Shown: piece after piece, positions 11,451-20,055 of the stretch
Layout: each line of letters begins with the position of its first letter
How positions within the stretch are numbered: position 1 is the stretch's first letter
Assembly (NCBI RefSeq): GCF_033807575.1
Contig: NC_084703.1
Coordinates: forward strand, 4,154,001 to 4,218,000
Direction of reading: 5' to 3'
Length of the DNA stretch: 64,000 bases
Source of the DNA: Cydia pomonella
Taxonomy: Eukaryota; Arthropoda; Insecta; Lepidoptera; Tortricidae
The notes under the pieces: generated by a model
What the model was told of the DNA's origin: nothing
The model's input: only the letters and a program-made list of their open reading frames with translations
Databases searched by the model: none
Program-made: the position numbers and the translations under genes

Positions 11451-12320
11451 CCTAAACGATCGGTCACTCGCCGCACGCAGCTGTGGTGTAAGCTCTGGGC
11501 CAGTACGGGGGACGGAGGGCTTATCTCCTTTAAACGGAGGGCACGCGGTGAGGGACACAGTCCAGCCATGGTTGAAAGAATGACCAGTATTAGATACCTC
11601 CAGGTCAGCAGGGGGACGGAATAGGGCTTATTTTCTTTGAACGGAGGGCGCTAGGAATCCAGCCATGACAATAGAAAAAGTTACCAGTATAAATAAATAA
11701 ACATTATAGGACATTATTACACAATTTGACTAAAGTCCCACAGTAAGGATACTTTGAGAACGATATATATAATATATAAATATTTATAAAATTGATTATT
11801 GATGAGAATTTAAGAAACAAATATCCGATGGTTAACATACTAACCCAATCGTTTGGTTACTATCGGCGGCAGCCATGACGTCAACCTCTGTGTCAGCAGG
11901 GGGCTTGTTTCTTTTAAACAAAGGGCGCGAGGCCAGGGGGACAATACAGCCATGACAGTAGAAAAAATGATTAGTATTAGATACTTAACATACTAACCCA
12001 ATCGTTTGGTTACTATCGGTGGAGCCGCGCGGTCAACTTCTGGGTCAGCAGCGGGTACAGAACAGGGCTTGTTTCCTTTGAACGGAGGGCGCGAGGCGAG
12101 GGGGTCAGTCCAGCCATGACAGTAGCTGTGTGCGTTCAAATTGGCGTGTATGATCAATATTCGATACCTACCTACACGTTCGATCACTATCGGCGGCAGC
12201 CGTGGCGTCAGCCTCTGGGTCAGCAGGGGGGACGGGATAGGGCTCGTCTCCTTTGAGCGTATTCGTGGGACGCGAGGCGAGGGGGACAGCCCAGCCATGG
12301 CAATAGAAATACTGCAAGCG
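11451..12320. repeat. Tandem repeat array, about 150-bp unit, interrupted by a SINE fragment
   Basis: Units share a GTTACTATCGG opening, CTGGGTCAGCAGGGGG, TTGAACGGAGGGCGCGAGG and CAGCCATGACAGTAGAAA, ending near AGTATTAGATACC. Recognisable units lie at about 11,451-11,600, 11,602-11,693 (partial), 11,838-11,985, 11,986-12,160 and 12,161-12,320. Between the second and third there is a SINE B 3' fragment (11,691-11,795). The frames that run through it are a consequence of the repeat and not genes. Confidence 0.75.
11691..11795 (-). repeat. SINE family B, truncated copy inside tandem array (minus)
   Basis: Starts AATAAATAAACATTATAGGA and continues ACATTATTACACAATTTGAC and GTCCCACAGTAAGG, the complement of the family B 3' half. 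The tRNA-like head is missing. Its position splits the 150-bp tandem array. Confidence 0.65.
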
Positions 12321-12896
12321 AATATCAACCTTGAGTATAAACTTCATAAAACGGACAAAATTACAAGTTTGATTTCGGTCAGCAAATTGTGTGAAAAAAA
12401 TTGAAGAGACATAAGTTTAGTTCGCTCAGCAAATACTGCCAAGGAGGCCTAGCTAAGACAATCGTACATCGAGGAATGCCGAACAAAAGCAAAAATGTAC
12501 TTATAAGAATGACAGATTCTACGACTAACAGTTTTGAATGATTCACGGTTAGTTTCACTAGACTTAAATCGACCGGGATATGATAAACCGTATGAGGGTA
12601 GAATGCGTGCCGGTTACCCGTGCGTTGAAATATCGGGTGCTCAAAAACGATATAAAAGATAATCACGGTTAATAATATTCCGGTCGATTTAGGTCTAGAT
12701 TCTACGACTTTCCGTTTCGATTGGCGTTTTCTGGCAACCATTTGTCTAGCCCCCCTGGAAAATGATAGAATTACGGTATAATGAAATCCCTTTAGATGAT
12801 AGCATATAAAATAAATGGGGTAAGGGAAGTCTATCTTTAATAGCTTGTAAGTAAAAAAAGAGTAGCAGGCTAATGTAAAGATGCTAATCACGATTA

Positions 12897-13655
12897 ATTT
12901 CGTACGTTGACACGCCATTTCTTATCTGATATAACGCCCGACCAGAAATATATGATCATTGTCAAGAGGGCGCTGTTATTCTCATGTATAGGGTGACAGT
13001 TCAGTTTAGTATGAAATAGTACATTACTATAGAGGCCGGGAAACGTAGGGTTGCAGGCCAAGTAGATATATACGGATAGAGATACGCGGCCGGCAATCTC
13101 GTTTCACGCCGAGATTTGTATAGTGCTTTTCTCAAACTTGCAATTAAAACAAAAAATTGTAGTCCATTTGTTTTGTGGCGAACTACTACAGCGGTGCCTT
13201 ACGCTCGTAAGTCCGCGCACCGGCGCGATGCGCCACCGCCGTTGCTAAGCAACGAATATGCACAACAGATCAGGTACCGTACCTATATTTGTTGATGGTT
13301 GAATGCCAAGACGTTGTGTCACAATTTGACGTTAAAAAACAAAAGAAGGTTGCTTTTCAGTCCTAGGTGTGTAAGGCAGTATAAAATTCCATTACATATC
13401 ATCTTTACTCATCCCACTTGATATGTAGTATTTCCGGACCTAATTTGACGTAAGTCATGTCATCATTTCATAGCAAGTTTGAGAAAAATGTATTTCCAAT
13501 GAAATTCCACAATATGGCAATATGATCACGCGATCATATATTACTGGTCAGGCTTTACATTACTGTTCCGCCGACGCTGTGCAAGCAGGACAGCAATATA
13601 AACATGCGCGTACGCAAGAGGCAAGAGATAGAAAATAGAGTGTCAAATTCTTCGA
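12897..13655. mobile_element. Nested set of three elements
   Basis: Outermost: CGTACGTTGACACGCCATTT at 12,900 pairs with inverted, diverged text at 13,567-13,655 (AGAGATAGAAAATAGAGTGT...), matching the arms of the palindromes at 35,420-35,605 and 53,893-54,060. Middle: GCCCGACCAGAAATATATGA at 12,936 pairs with TCATATATTACTGGTCAGGC at about 13,534. Innermost: family D copy 1 (13,015-13,490). This reads as an element inserted in an element inserted in an element. Confidence 0.5.
13015..13490 (+). mobile_element. Repeat family D, copy 1 (about 475 bp)
   Basis: Starts TAGTACATTACTATAGAGGC and ends TTCATAGCAAGTTTGAGAAA. Other copies lie at 27,356-27,857 and 51,890-52,378 and match over most of their length, including the CCGTTGCTAAGCAACGAATA block and CCAAGACGTTGTGTCACAAT. 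An internal CTTTTCTCAAACTTGC faces GCAAGTTTGAGAAAA at the end, so the right two thirds have inverted tips. Non-coding. Confidence 0.8.
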
Positions 13656-14540
13656 GCTTAGCGTGCTTTCTTTAGCAAAGGGATTACATAAGTATCCTTT
13701 TAATGAAGATAGCTCTTAGACAATACATCTCCAGATTCTGACTAAAACATCTCAATGATATCAATAATTCCGTACACGGCGGGAAGAAGTTTATAACACG
13801 TGAGATAAAATTGAAGAAATTTTAACCTTAAATAGTTCTACTTTAAGTATAATAATATTCGCTTGTAATAAAAATGTCTTTATTTTTTTCGTACTATAAT
13901 TGTATACACAAGCTATCTCTGGTAATAAAACAAAAAATCCATTATAACCCGCATGTCATATCAATGTGGTTCAGTGAAGGGGACGGACTGAAAATGAGCG
14001 CTGCGCAGTCAATTTGTAATAAAATGGCTGACGCAGCGTATGCTGAGTCCGTTCCTTTTGCCGCGCATGCCTATTATTATTTTTTTTAAGTTAAACATTG
14101 TATTTTGTGTAGCAATAAATGATTTCTTATTCTTATTCTAAGTTTAAATTTCTTCCATTTTATTTCTCAAGTTATCACATCTTCCTTGAAAACTTTTGAA
14201 TTATTATAAACATCAAAAAACAAACAGTGCAAAGTCAATAAAAAAAAACATACCTGACGGATTTCAAAACATACTCCTGTTTTTGTTATTTACGTTACAA
14301 TGAACAGGGAAAACTTGCGGGATCGCCTTTTATACTAAGCAATATTAATTGAATCGTTAGCTTAAAAGCAATTAGCTACTATATTATAGTCTATCGTAGC
14401 TATGAAAGTAATCAATTAGGTGTCATAAAGTACTCTGTAGTTAAATATTGGCAAAACGCTTTATGATTATGCCATCACGCAAGGCAAGGTGAAGGGTCAT
14501 TTTGAATATATCCGTGTCGCTAACGGAAGCGGCTCCTTAA
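13490..14540. other. Non-coding stretch, no gene seen
   Basis: AT-rich DNA. Apart from the nested element end up to 13,655 nothing repeated or coding was recognised. A 71-codon frame at 13,874-14,089 has no splice or family support. Confidence 0.35.
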
Positions 14541-14544
14541 ACTA

Positions 14545-14780
14545 GTGCGATAAGGACAACGCCAGGCTAGGCGAAAAATACTGCGTGAAAATCTCAAAAA
14601 ACGATGTTTGATACTCGACTGTTTCATCCTCCAAAACTTAACCAAATATAACGAAATTTTGAGTTCTAAATAGTAATAAAATGATGTGTCGGACTGTTTT
14701 GCTTTTTAGGTTAATTGATGTCAGTTTTGAAAACCATGCTTCTCATTGCGGCAGTAAATTAGGCCGTTTTTGCGAGTATT
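14545..14780 (+). repeat. Dispersed repeat, copy 1 (pair with 43,760-44,040)
   Basis: Shared blocks with 43,760-44,040 are GTGCGATAAGGACAAC, AATACT-CGACTGTTTC-TCCTCCAAAAC, ATGAAATTTTG-like text and GCCGTTTTTGCGA. The copies are diverged and no ends were found. Confidence 0.5.
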
Positions 14781-14789
14781 TGAAGTGCA

Positions 14790-15730
14790 CTAGCGCCATA
14801 AGAAACAAAAGTATTGAATTGTAATATTCTTTTGGAGAAATAAATTCTTAAACCATAACCATAAAATGTAGCGTCTGTTCGTTTATTTTTATCGTTTTAT
14901 CAATAATTAGAAATGTTCAAACAGTGAACGTTACTGGTTTGTTTATACTGTTTTTCAAACATTGGCTGATATTGTATAGAGATATTAATTTTACTGAAAA
15001 TCACTTTAATATGTGCTCGATAGATCATATTTTTTTCAGTGTACGCGGCACCATTACAGGCGGGGTACATTTTTTCAGTACTTGAGACCATACAGGGTGA
15101 CCTTAGCTATTGGACAAACCCTGAAATCCCACGTAGGGTTACTCAGGAATGTTCTGACGTTAATATTTTTTTAATTAGATCAAAAGATAAAAAAGTAAAT
15201 TTTTCGAAGAAAAGTTATTTGAAATAATCGACAACAAAAAGAAGTGGCAGTGTAACATCTTTGGCAGTGTTTTTGACAATTTGTTCGAAATATTTGATAA
15301 TGATGACATTTTTCAAAAGTCAGAAGCTTATTAGTGTCATAAATAAAAAAGATAATCAAAAAGGTCGAAGAAGGTTCCATACTATTCTTTACCTTACCTA
15401 TTACCTTAGGAGCTATATACTAACACATACAGGCTGCTCCAAAGTAAAAAATGGTAATTTGTTAATTTCTTCGAAACCGCTACACCGTTTGTTATGATAC
15501 TTTGTACACTGGTTCTAAATACCCTAATGCATATGTACATTTCGGCTTTGTACAATGGACACACTGTATAGTACTTTATATCGTCCACAAAAGTGACCTC
15601 TTTCTAAAATGTGTTTGATCCAAAACTATACTTCTGTGTTAACATGCATGTAAAATTGAATATTAAATGAGAGTAACATAATGTTTTTGTGATTTTTTAT
15701 ATTTTTGCTTTGAACGCTTTACGTTATAAA
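14790..15730. other. Non-coding stretch, no gene seen
   Basis: Short frames on both strands, none with splice-site or family support. ACAGGGTGACCTTAGCTATT (15,092) and CCAAAGTAAAAAATGGTAA (15,437) are typical of decayed repeat DNA. Confidence 0.35.
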
Positions 15731-15735
15731 CAAAA

Positions 15736-15895
15736 ACGTCACTAACACGCCAAGCTCCCGGGCGCAAGCGAGCTCATGTAAACCTTATTTGAAAGTGTGA
15801 AGGTTACTTTGACAGCGTCCGCCATAACACATATAGTTGTCCTTGGAGCTGTGTGTACGACTAGTAACGACGACTTTAGGTGAGGAGGTAAAAGG
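15736..15895 (+). repeat. Dispersed repeat, partner of 62,176-62,345
   Basis: Contains CGCCAAGCTCCCGGGCG, GTGAAGGTTACTTTGACAGC, GTCCGCCATAACAC and GTTGTCCTTGGAGC. The same text occurs in opposite orientation at 62,176-62,345 with about 85-90% similarity by eye. Confidence 0.65.
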
Positions 15896-15999
15896 TTAAG
15901 GTTTTAGTTAGTCTGCAATTGCAAATATAGTCTAATTTTAATGTAAAAATTTTGATCCCATTGATTGATTGATTAATAATGATAATATTTATAAGCCCC

Positions 16000-16290
16000 C
16001 AGGGCAGCTTGTGGCGAGCTAAATGAGAAGTGACGTTCCTTGGCCTCCCAAACCCCTGAGTCGGTCAGGTCCCTCTCTCCGGCTTGCCTTCATTGGCCGG
16101 CTGGAGTGAACACTGAGCAGGGGCCGCAGGAGTCGCAGGACTCTCACCTGTGGCTTGCCTCTACCGGCCGTCCAGAGTGCGAAGTTAGAGCTATATGCTC
16201 GCAAGGTGGAAGTGAAATATGCATAAGACGCGAGTTGGCACAGTGGCTGTTTACTCGCGGGGCAACTTCACATACTGTTCGCGTCCATAC
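16000..16290. other. GC-rich segment of unknown nature
   Basis: Contains repeated sub-blocks (GGCTTGCCT, GGCCGGCTGGAGTG against GGCCGTCCAGAGTG) suggesting a short internal duplication. No family match; no coding frame on either strand shows splice or domain support. Confidence 0.3.
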
Positions 16291-16549
16291 TTTTGTAAAG
16301 TTCTTTAATATATAAACTGTTACCAAATATCCCGTGAGATGGCGCTGTACCGGGAGCGGCGATTTCTACATCACGCTATCGAAATGTTTATAGGGATTGT
16401 ATATAAGGGTTTGGGATTATTTATAATATATTGGCTTTATTTGTGACTGGTTGTTTATTTTCATAGTCAATCCTCCTAAAGTAAAGAACGCCCTTTTTGA
16501 AAGAGTTAGGTGTACATACACATACACCATTGAATTTCTTCGCAGATGT

Positions 16550-16710
16550 ATACAGGTTTCCTCACGATGTTATCATTCACTGAAAAGCTAGTGGTAAATA
16601 TCAAATGATATTTCATACAAAAGTTCCGAAAAACTCATTGTTACGAGCCACGATTTGAAACCGCGACCTCCGGATTGAAAGTCAGACGTCAAATCCACTA
16701 GGCAACCCTT
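16550..16710 (-). repeat. SINE family A, partial copy (minus)
   Basis: Complement of the A-family head and proximal body: TTTCCTCACGATGTTATCAT, AAATATCAAATGATATTTC and CCGCGACCTCCGGATTGAAA. The 3' half is absent. Confidence 0.65.
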
Positions 16711-16944
16711 AATTAAAACGAGTAAAAACTGTTTTTGCATAATATTACCTTTAAGATTCCAAGCTTTGCGAGTATAGTCCGAAGAATAAATGAAATAATG
16801 CTTCATCAATTTCATTATTTCTGTTATCGGAAATATCAGTAGCTATATTTTTTTATCAATATTCTAACTCCACCGCTCGCAAGTTACTAATTTCTGGCGA
16901 TTAAGCGATTCCCCTCTGAAATATTAAAAATATTTGTCAAACAT

Positions 16945-17455
16945 AGAAGCGCTGATGGCCTAGCGCTAAGAGTGTGACTTGTAATCCGGAGGTCGAGGGT
17001 TCTAGCCCCATGAGTTTTTCGGAACTTATGTACGAAATATCATTTTGATTTGCTTTTCGGTGAAGGAAAACATCGTGAGGAAACCAGACTAATCTCAATA
17101 AGGCCTAGTTTACCCTCTGGGTAGGAACTAGGAAGATTAGATGGCAGTCGCTTTCGTAAAAACTAGTGCCTATATACGCTAATTTTTGGGATTAGTTGCC
17201 AAGCGGACCCTAGGCTAATATCGGATTTTCGTTATCTGTCTCTCTATCGCTCAAATATGCAAGAGTGCCCAGGACTAACCTATAAATACGTTGAATTTGA
17301 TAATTAACATCGAATAAACGCTATGATAATGTTATTTCAACGCTATGTTTGTCAAATGATCATCTTCCTCGCATTGTCCCGGCATTTTGCCACGGCTCAT
17401 GGGAGCCTGGGGTCCGCTTGAAAACTAATCCCTAGATTTGGCGTAGGCACTAGTT
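16945..17455. repeat. SINE family A pair in tail-to-tail inverted arrangement
   Basis: 16,945-17,211 is a plus-strand copy beginning GCTGATGGCCTAGCGCTAAG and running to GTTGCCAAGCGGACCC. After about 155 unrelated bases, 17,366-17,455 is the tail of another copy in the opposite orientation (TTTTGCCACGGCTCATGGGA, GCCTGGGGTCCGCTTG). The two tails can pair as an inverted repeat in a transcript. Confidence 0.65.
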
Positions 17456-18645
17456 TTTTTTCTTAGTATACGACATTTTATTTCAGTTTATAATTTATAT
17501 AGTAGTGTTTCTACTTGAAATAAAAACAAATTAAAATATTTCTGAAAATATTTTTTTTGTTCTAATACTTCTAATACCCTGTATAGGTATAATATAAGTA
17601 GGGATTTTCCTTTTACTGGGCAAAATGAACGAAATGAATAAACGATATGGACTAAAGATTCGCATAAAACGCTATCAGCTTGCAACTTAAACCTACATGC
17701 TAATTTAGGTGAAAGAACTAATATTTTTTATTGAATTGTATATTGAGATAACAATAATATAGCATTCACACATAATCAGTGATAGCGATCACTTACAGGT
17801 GGCGTATTCTGATTGTATCAACAGGTTAAAAAAATGTTATTATATAAAGTATAAACTGAAATTAAGATTACCAATAATATTAATTAAGATTATTCGTAAC
17901 AGAATAAAGAAATAATGAAAATGGGCTCGAAAAATAAGAAGGGGTTTAAAAGGGGTTCACGTTGTTAGTGAGATAAAATTACTTGTTATTCCCTACTGGA
18001 TATCTTTCGATACCTCCCTGGCGGGAGGTATGATGGCCGTGTCCGCCTTTAGGCTCCGATGGCTGTAGCGGGTCGCTCCATGTGGGGAGGTAATTCCACG
18101 TCTTTTGGTGAACGTGTGTGCTGCTGATGATGACCAGCTTATTACTATCGATCGTTGCCCAACCCCACGACCCCTAGCCTGGTGATGCCGTTTAAGCGGG
18201 GCCAGGTTTCGCGGGGAAGGTAACCGGTCGCTTAGCTGGCGTGTGCGGCGTGGAGTCTGCTGGATTTTCTATGATCTTCTTGTCTTCTTTCTCAAAATTT
18301 AAATATATCACTGTCCAGTTACAACAAAATAAGATACAGACGGCAGAAAGTCCGCAGGAACTGATATTTTAACATTAAAAGAAGTTAGTGAAGGCACGTT
18401 ATCGGCCATGATTAGTGATAGTCAATTTGATTTTGCTTTGAACCATTTTTTCGACCAGGAAGGTCACTTTAAACACTTACAGATCATATCCATAACAAAT
18501 CCAGATCAAATGCATACCTTGTTATTATAATCAGAATACGCCTTAGATAAATGGAGGATATAGAGCGTTGATAAACGCACAAAACCGCGAAATCGTAAAT
18601 CGAAATTTCTTTTTTTTCCCTCTGTATGGCTCGAATAAGCAAAAG
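17455..18645. other. Non-coding stretch with a GC-rich segment at 17,990-18,290
   Basis: Mostly AT-rich without exons. The segment 17,990-18,290 is markedly GC-rich (CTCCCTGGCGGGAGG, GGCTCCGATGGCTGTAGCGG) and resembles the 5' untranslated part of a non-LTR retrotransposon, but no coding frame follows, so this is only an impression. Confidence 0.3.
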
Positions 18646-18649
18646 CGCA

Positions 18650-18745
18650 TTTCAATTGTTTGGTGAATTTAAATATAATGTATATGTTACAACAACGCTA
18701 TTAATTACTTTTTACGGATAAAATACCATTTCATTCGGTTTCCTT
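18650..18745 (+). repeat. Fragment of MITE family E
   Basis: Matches the E-family block CAATTGTTTGG, then TTACAACAACGCTATTAATTAC and GGTTTCCTTGAA. Both tips are missing. Confidence 0.5.
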
Positions 18746-18834
18746 GAATCATCTCGCCCACAGCCTATCAACCTTTTCTTCGGGTTTCCTTTCCTCTTAC
18801 TTCCTTCCAAATTCTTTCGTAATAACTTTATCTT

Positions 18835-19029
18835 CAGTACCCCTAGTGTAAATAAATTCGATTTTGAAACGTGACGAACGCGTTTGCGTTAAGTCTCATT
18901 TTGTATAGGATTTTGAGTTTCCAAAACGTCCCGCTTGGCGCGCTCTTTCTAAATCCAATACAAAATGAGACTAAACGCAAACGCGTACGTCACGTTTCAA
19001 AATCGAATTTATTTACACTAGGGGTACAG
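18835..19029. mobile_element. Foldback element family C, copy 1 (195 bp)
   Basis: Ends CAGTACCCCTAGTGTAAAT and the inverted complement. Arms of about 75 bases pair almost perfectly (CGTTTGCGTTAAGTCTCATT against AATGAGACTAAACGCAAACG) around a loop of about 40 bases that includes AACGTCCCGCTTGGCGCGC. Copies 2-4 are at 19,045-19,238, 59,483-59,677 and 61,864-62,058. Confidence 0.85.
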
Positions 19030-19044
19030 ATGACTATCATCCAT

Positions 19045-19238
19045 CAGTACCCCTAGTGTAAATATTTTCGACAGCGAAACGTGACGTACGCGTTTGCGTT
19101 AAGTGTCATTTTGTATGAGATTTTTGACTTTCCAAAACGTCCCGCTTGGCGCGCTGTTCAAAAACCCATACAAAATGAGACTTAACGCAAACGTTTCGTC
19201 ACGTTTCGCTATCGACTAAATTTACACTAGGGGTACAG
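19045..19238. mobile_element. Foldback element family C, copy 2 (194 bp)
   Basis: Begins 15 bases after copy 1 ends, in a near-tandem arrangement. It differs from copy 1 mainly in the arm next to the tips (TTTTCGACAGCGAAACGTGA in place of TTCGATTTTGAAACGTGA) and in the loop. Confidence 0.85.
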
Positions 19239-19304
19239 GACATTACTATACCTATTGCATATGCATGCAGCCTACAAAAGTAGTAAGTAGATAATAATGC
19301 ACTA

Positions 19305-19470
19305 ATAACTGCATATTATGGCCTTGTAGCCTCTATATTATGATATGGTGTTATTTTTTGGAGGCACTCAGTTCATAGAGATACTTAATGTTTTCAAAGC
19401 CGAAAGATGTGTGCGGGCCATTTGGGGAATAAACATGAGGAAACGCTGTGTGACTATATATAGGTATTAG
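19305..19470 (+). pseudogene. Non-LTR retrotransposon RT fragment (Jockey-like), degenerate
   Basis: The translation reads YYGLVASIL, then a stop, YGVIFW, then after a frameshift VFKAERCVRAIWGI. This is the region after the catalytic palm in Jockey-clade reverse transcriptases, commonly seen as Y-x-x-x-x-S-x-[IL]-x-Y-G-[IV]-x-x-W followed by QKRC[IV]RAI. At least one stop and one frameshift show it is dead. It lies about 500 bp upstream of the carrier gene. Confidence 0.6.
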
Positions 19471-19546
19471 CAAATTTTATAAAAATCAATCTACATCCAT
19501 TCTTATTGATCTCAAAAACGCAAACCGATTTAACAGAGTTGCCGGA

Positions 19547-19702
19547 TATTTGGTCTACTTAGGCGGTTTGCAAGTCCATTTTATGTTTGATTTCTTGTAA
19601 CTAATAAAAGTTGTTTATTCACTAGATATAAAAAAAAAAGTTTTAATATGAAATCAAAGGAAAATGGACTTGCAAGTTGCAACCCGTCAAAGTAGACCAA
19701 AT
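19547..19702. repeat. Palindromic element upstream of the carrier gene
   Basis: ATTTGGTCTACTTAGGCGG and TTGCAAGTCCATTTTATGTT at the left pair with AAAATGGACTTGCAAG and GTCAAAGTAGACCAAAT at the right. Arms are about 50 bases. It ends about 270 bases before the start codon of the carrier. Confidence 0.7.
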
Positions 19703-19937
19703 ATTATATAGTTAGTTTCGGAAGCAAATTATAGATGGTGCTTTCAAATGGGTTACCATAAAATACTTCAAGAGGGCTCTCGTTACCTTAGACTTACTTC
19801 ACTCTTTGCCTAACCAATGACGTTCATAGACAATAAATAAGATTACATACTCAAATCTCTTTACTGTCACACTAACTCATACTAAAAACAAATTCTGTCA
19901 TTTGCAAAATTATCAGTATGTAATAGTAAAAGGCAAA

Positions 19938-20036
19938 ATGAGCGTACGGAGCGACCATGCCGTCGAAGTGACATGGTTGTCGGTTATAAGAAGGACGAAA
20001 CACTCACACCTAACCAGAAGCTTATTGCGGGCGTAG
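19938..20036 (+). promoter_or_regulatory. Upstream ATGs overlapping the carrier start
   Basis: An ATG at 19,938 opens a 32-codon frame, out of phase with the carrier, that runs through the carrier start to a TAG at 20,034. A second ATG at 19,957 opens a four-codon frame whose TGA (19,969) ends one base before the carrier ATG (TGACATGG). If the mRNA begins upstream of 19,938, both could lower initiation at 19,973. The transcription start is not known. Confidence 0.4.
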
Positions 20037-20055
20037 TGTCTGGAATCACCACCAG
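19973..20055 (+). CDS. Tpc1: Tpc1 exon 1 (start codon to first helix)
   Basis: ATG in a GACATGG context, 27 codons plus two bases, then donor GTACAC. It encodes MVVGYKKDETLTPNQKLIAG and then VVSGITT: a short polar N-terminus and the start of helix 1 with its G-x-x-x-G-like packing. The trailing AG joins with the G of exon 2 to give R28. There is no upstream in-frame ATG nearby. The short N-terminus without a cleavable presequence is normal for mitochondrial carriers. Confidence 0.75.

Noticed and set aside
12379..12918. 179-codon minus-strand open frame
   Set aside because: It runs through a repeat with inverted blocks (AAATCGACCGG at 12,570 and its complement at 12,683), has no domain, and its composition follows the repeat.
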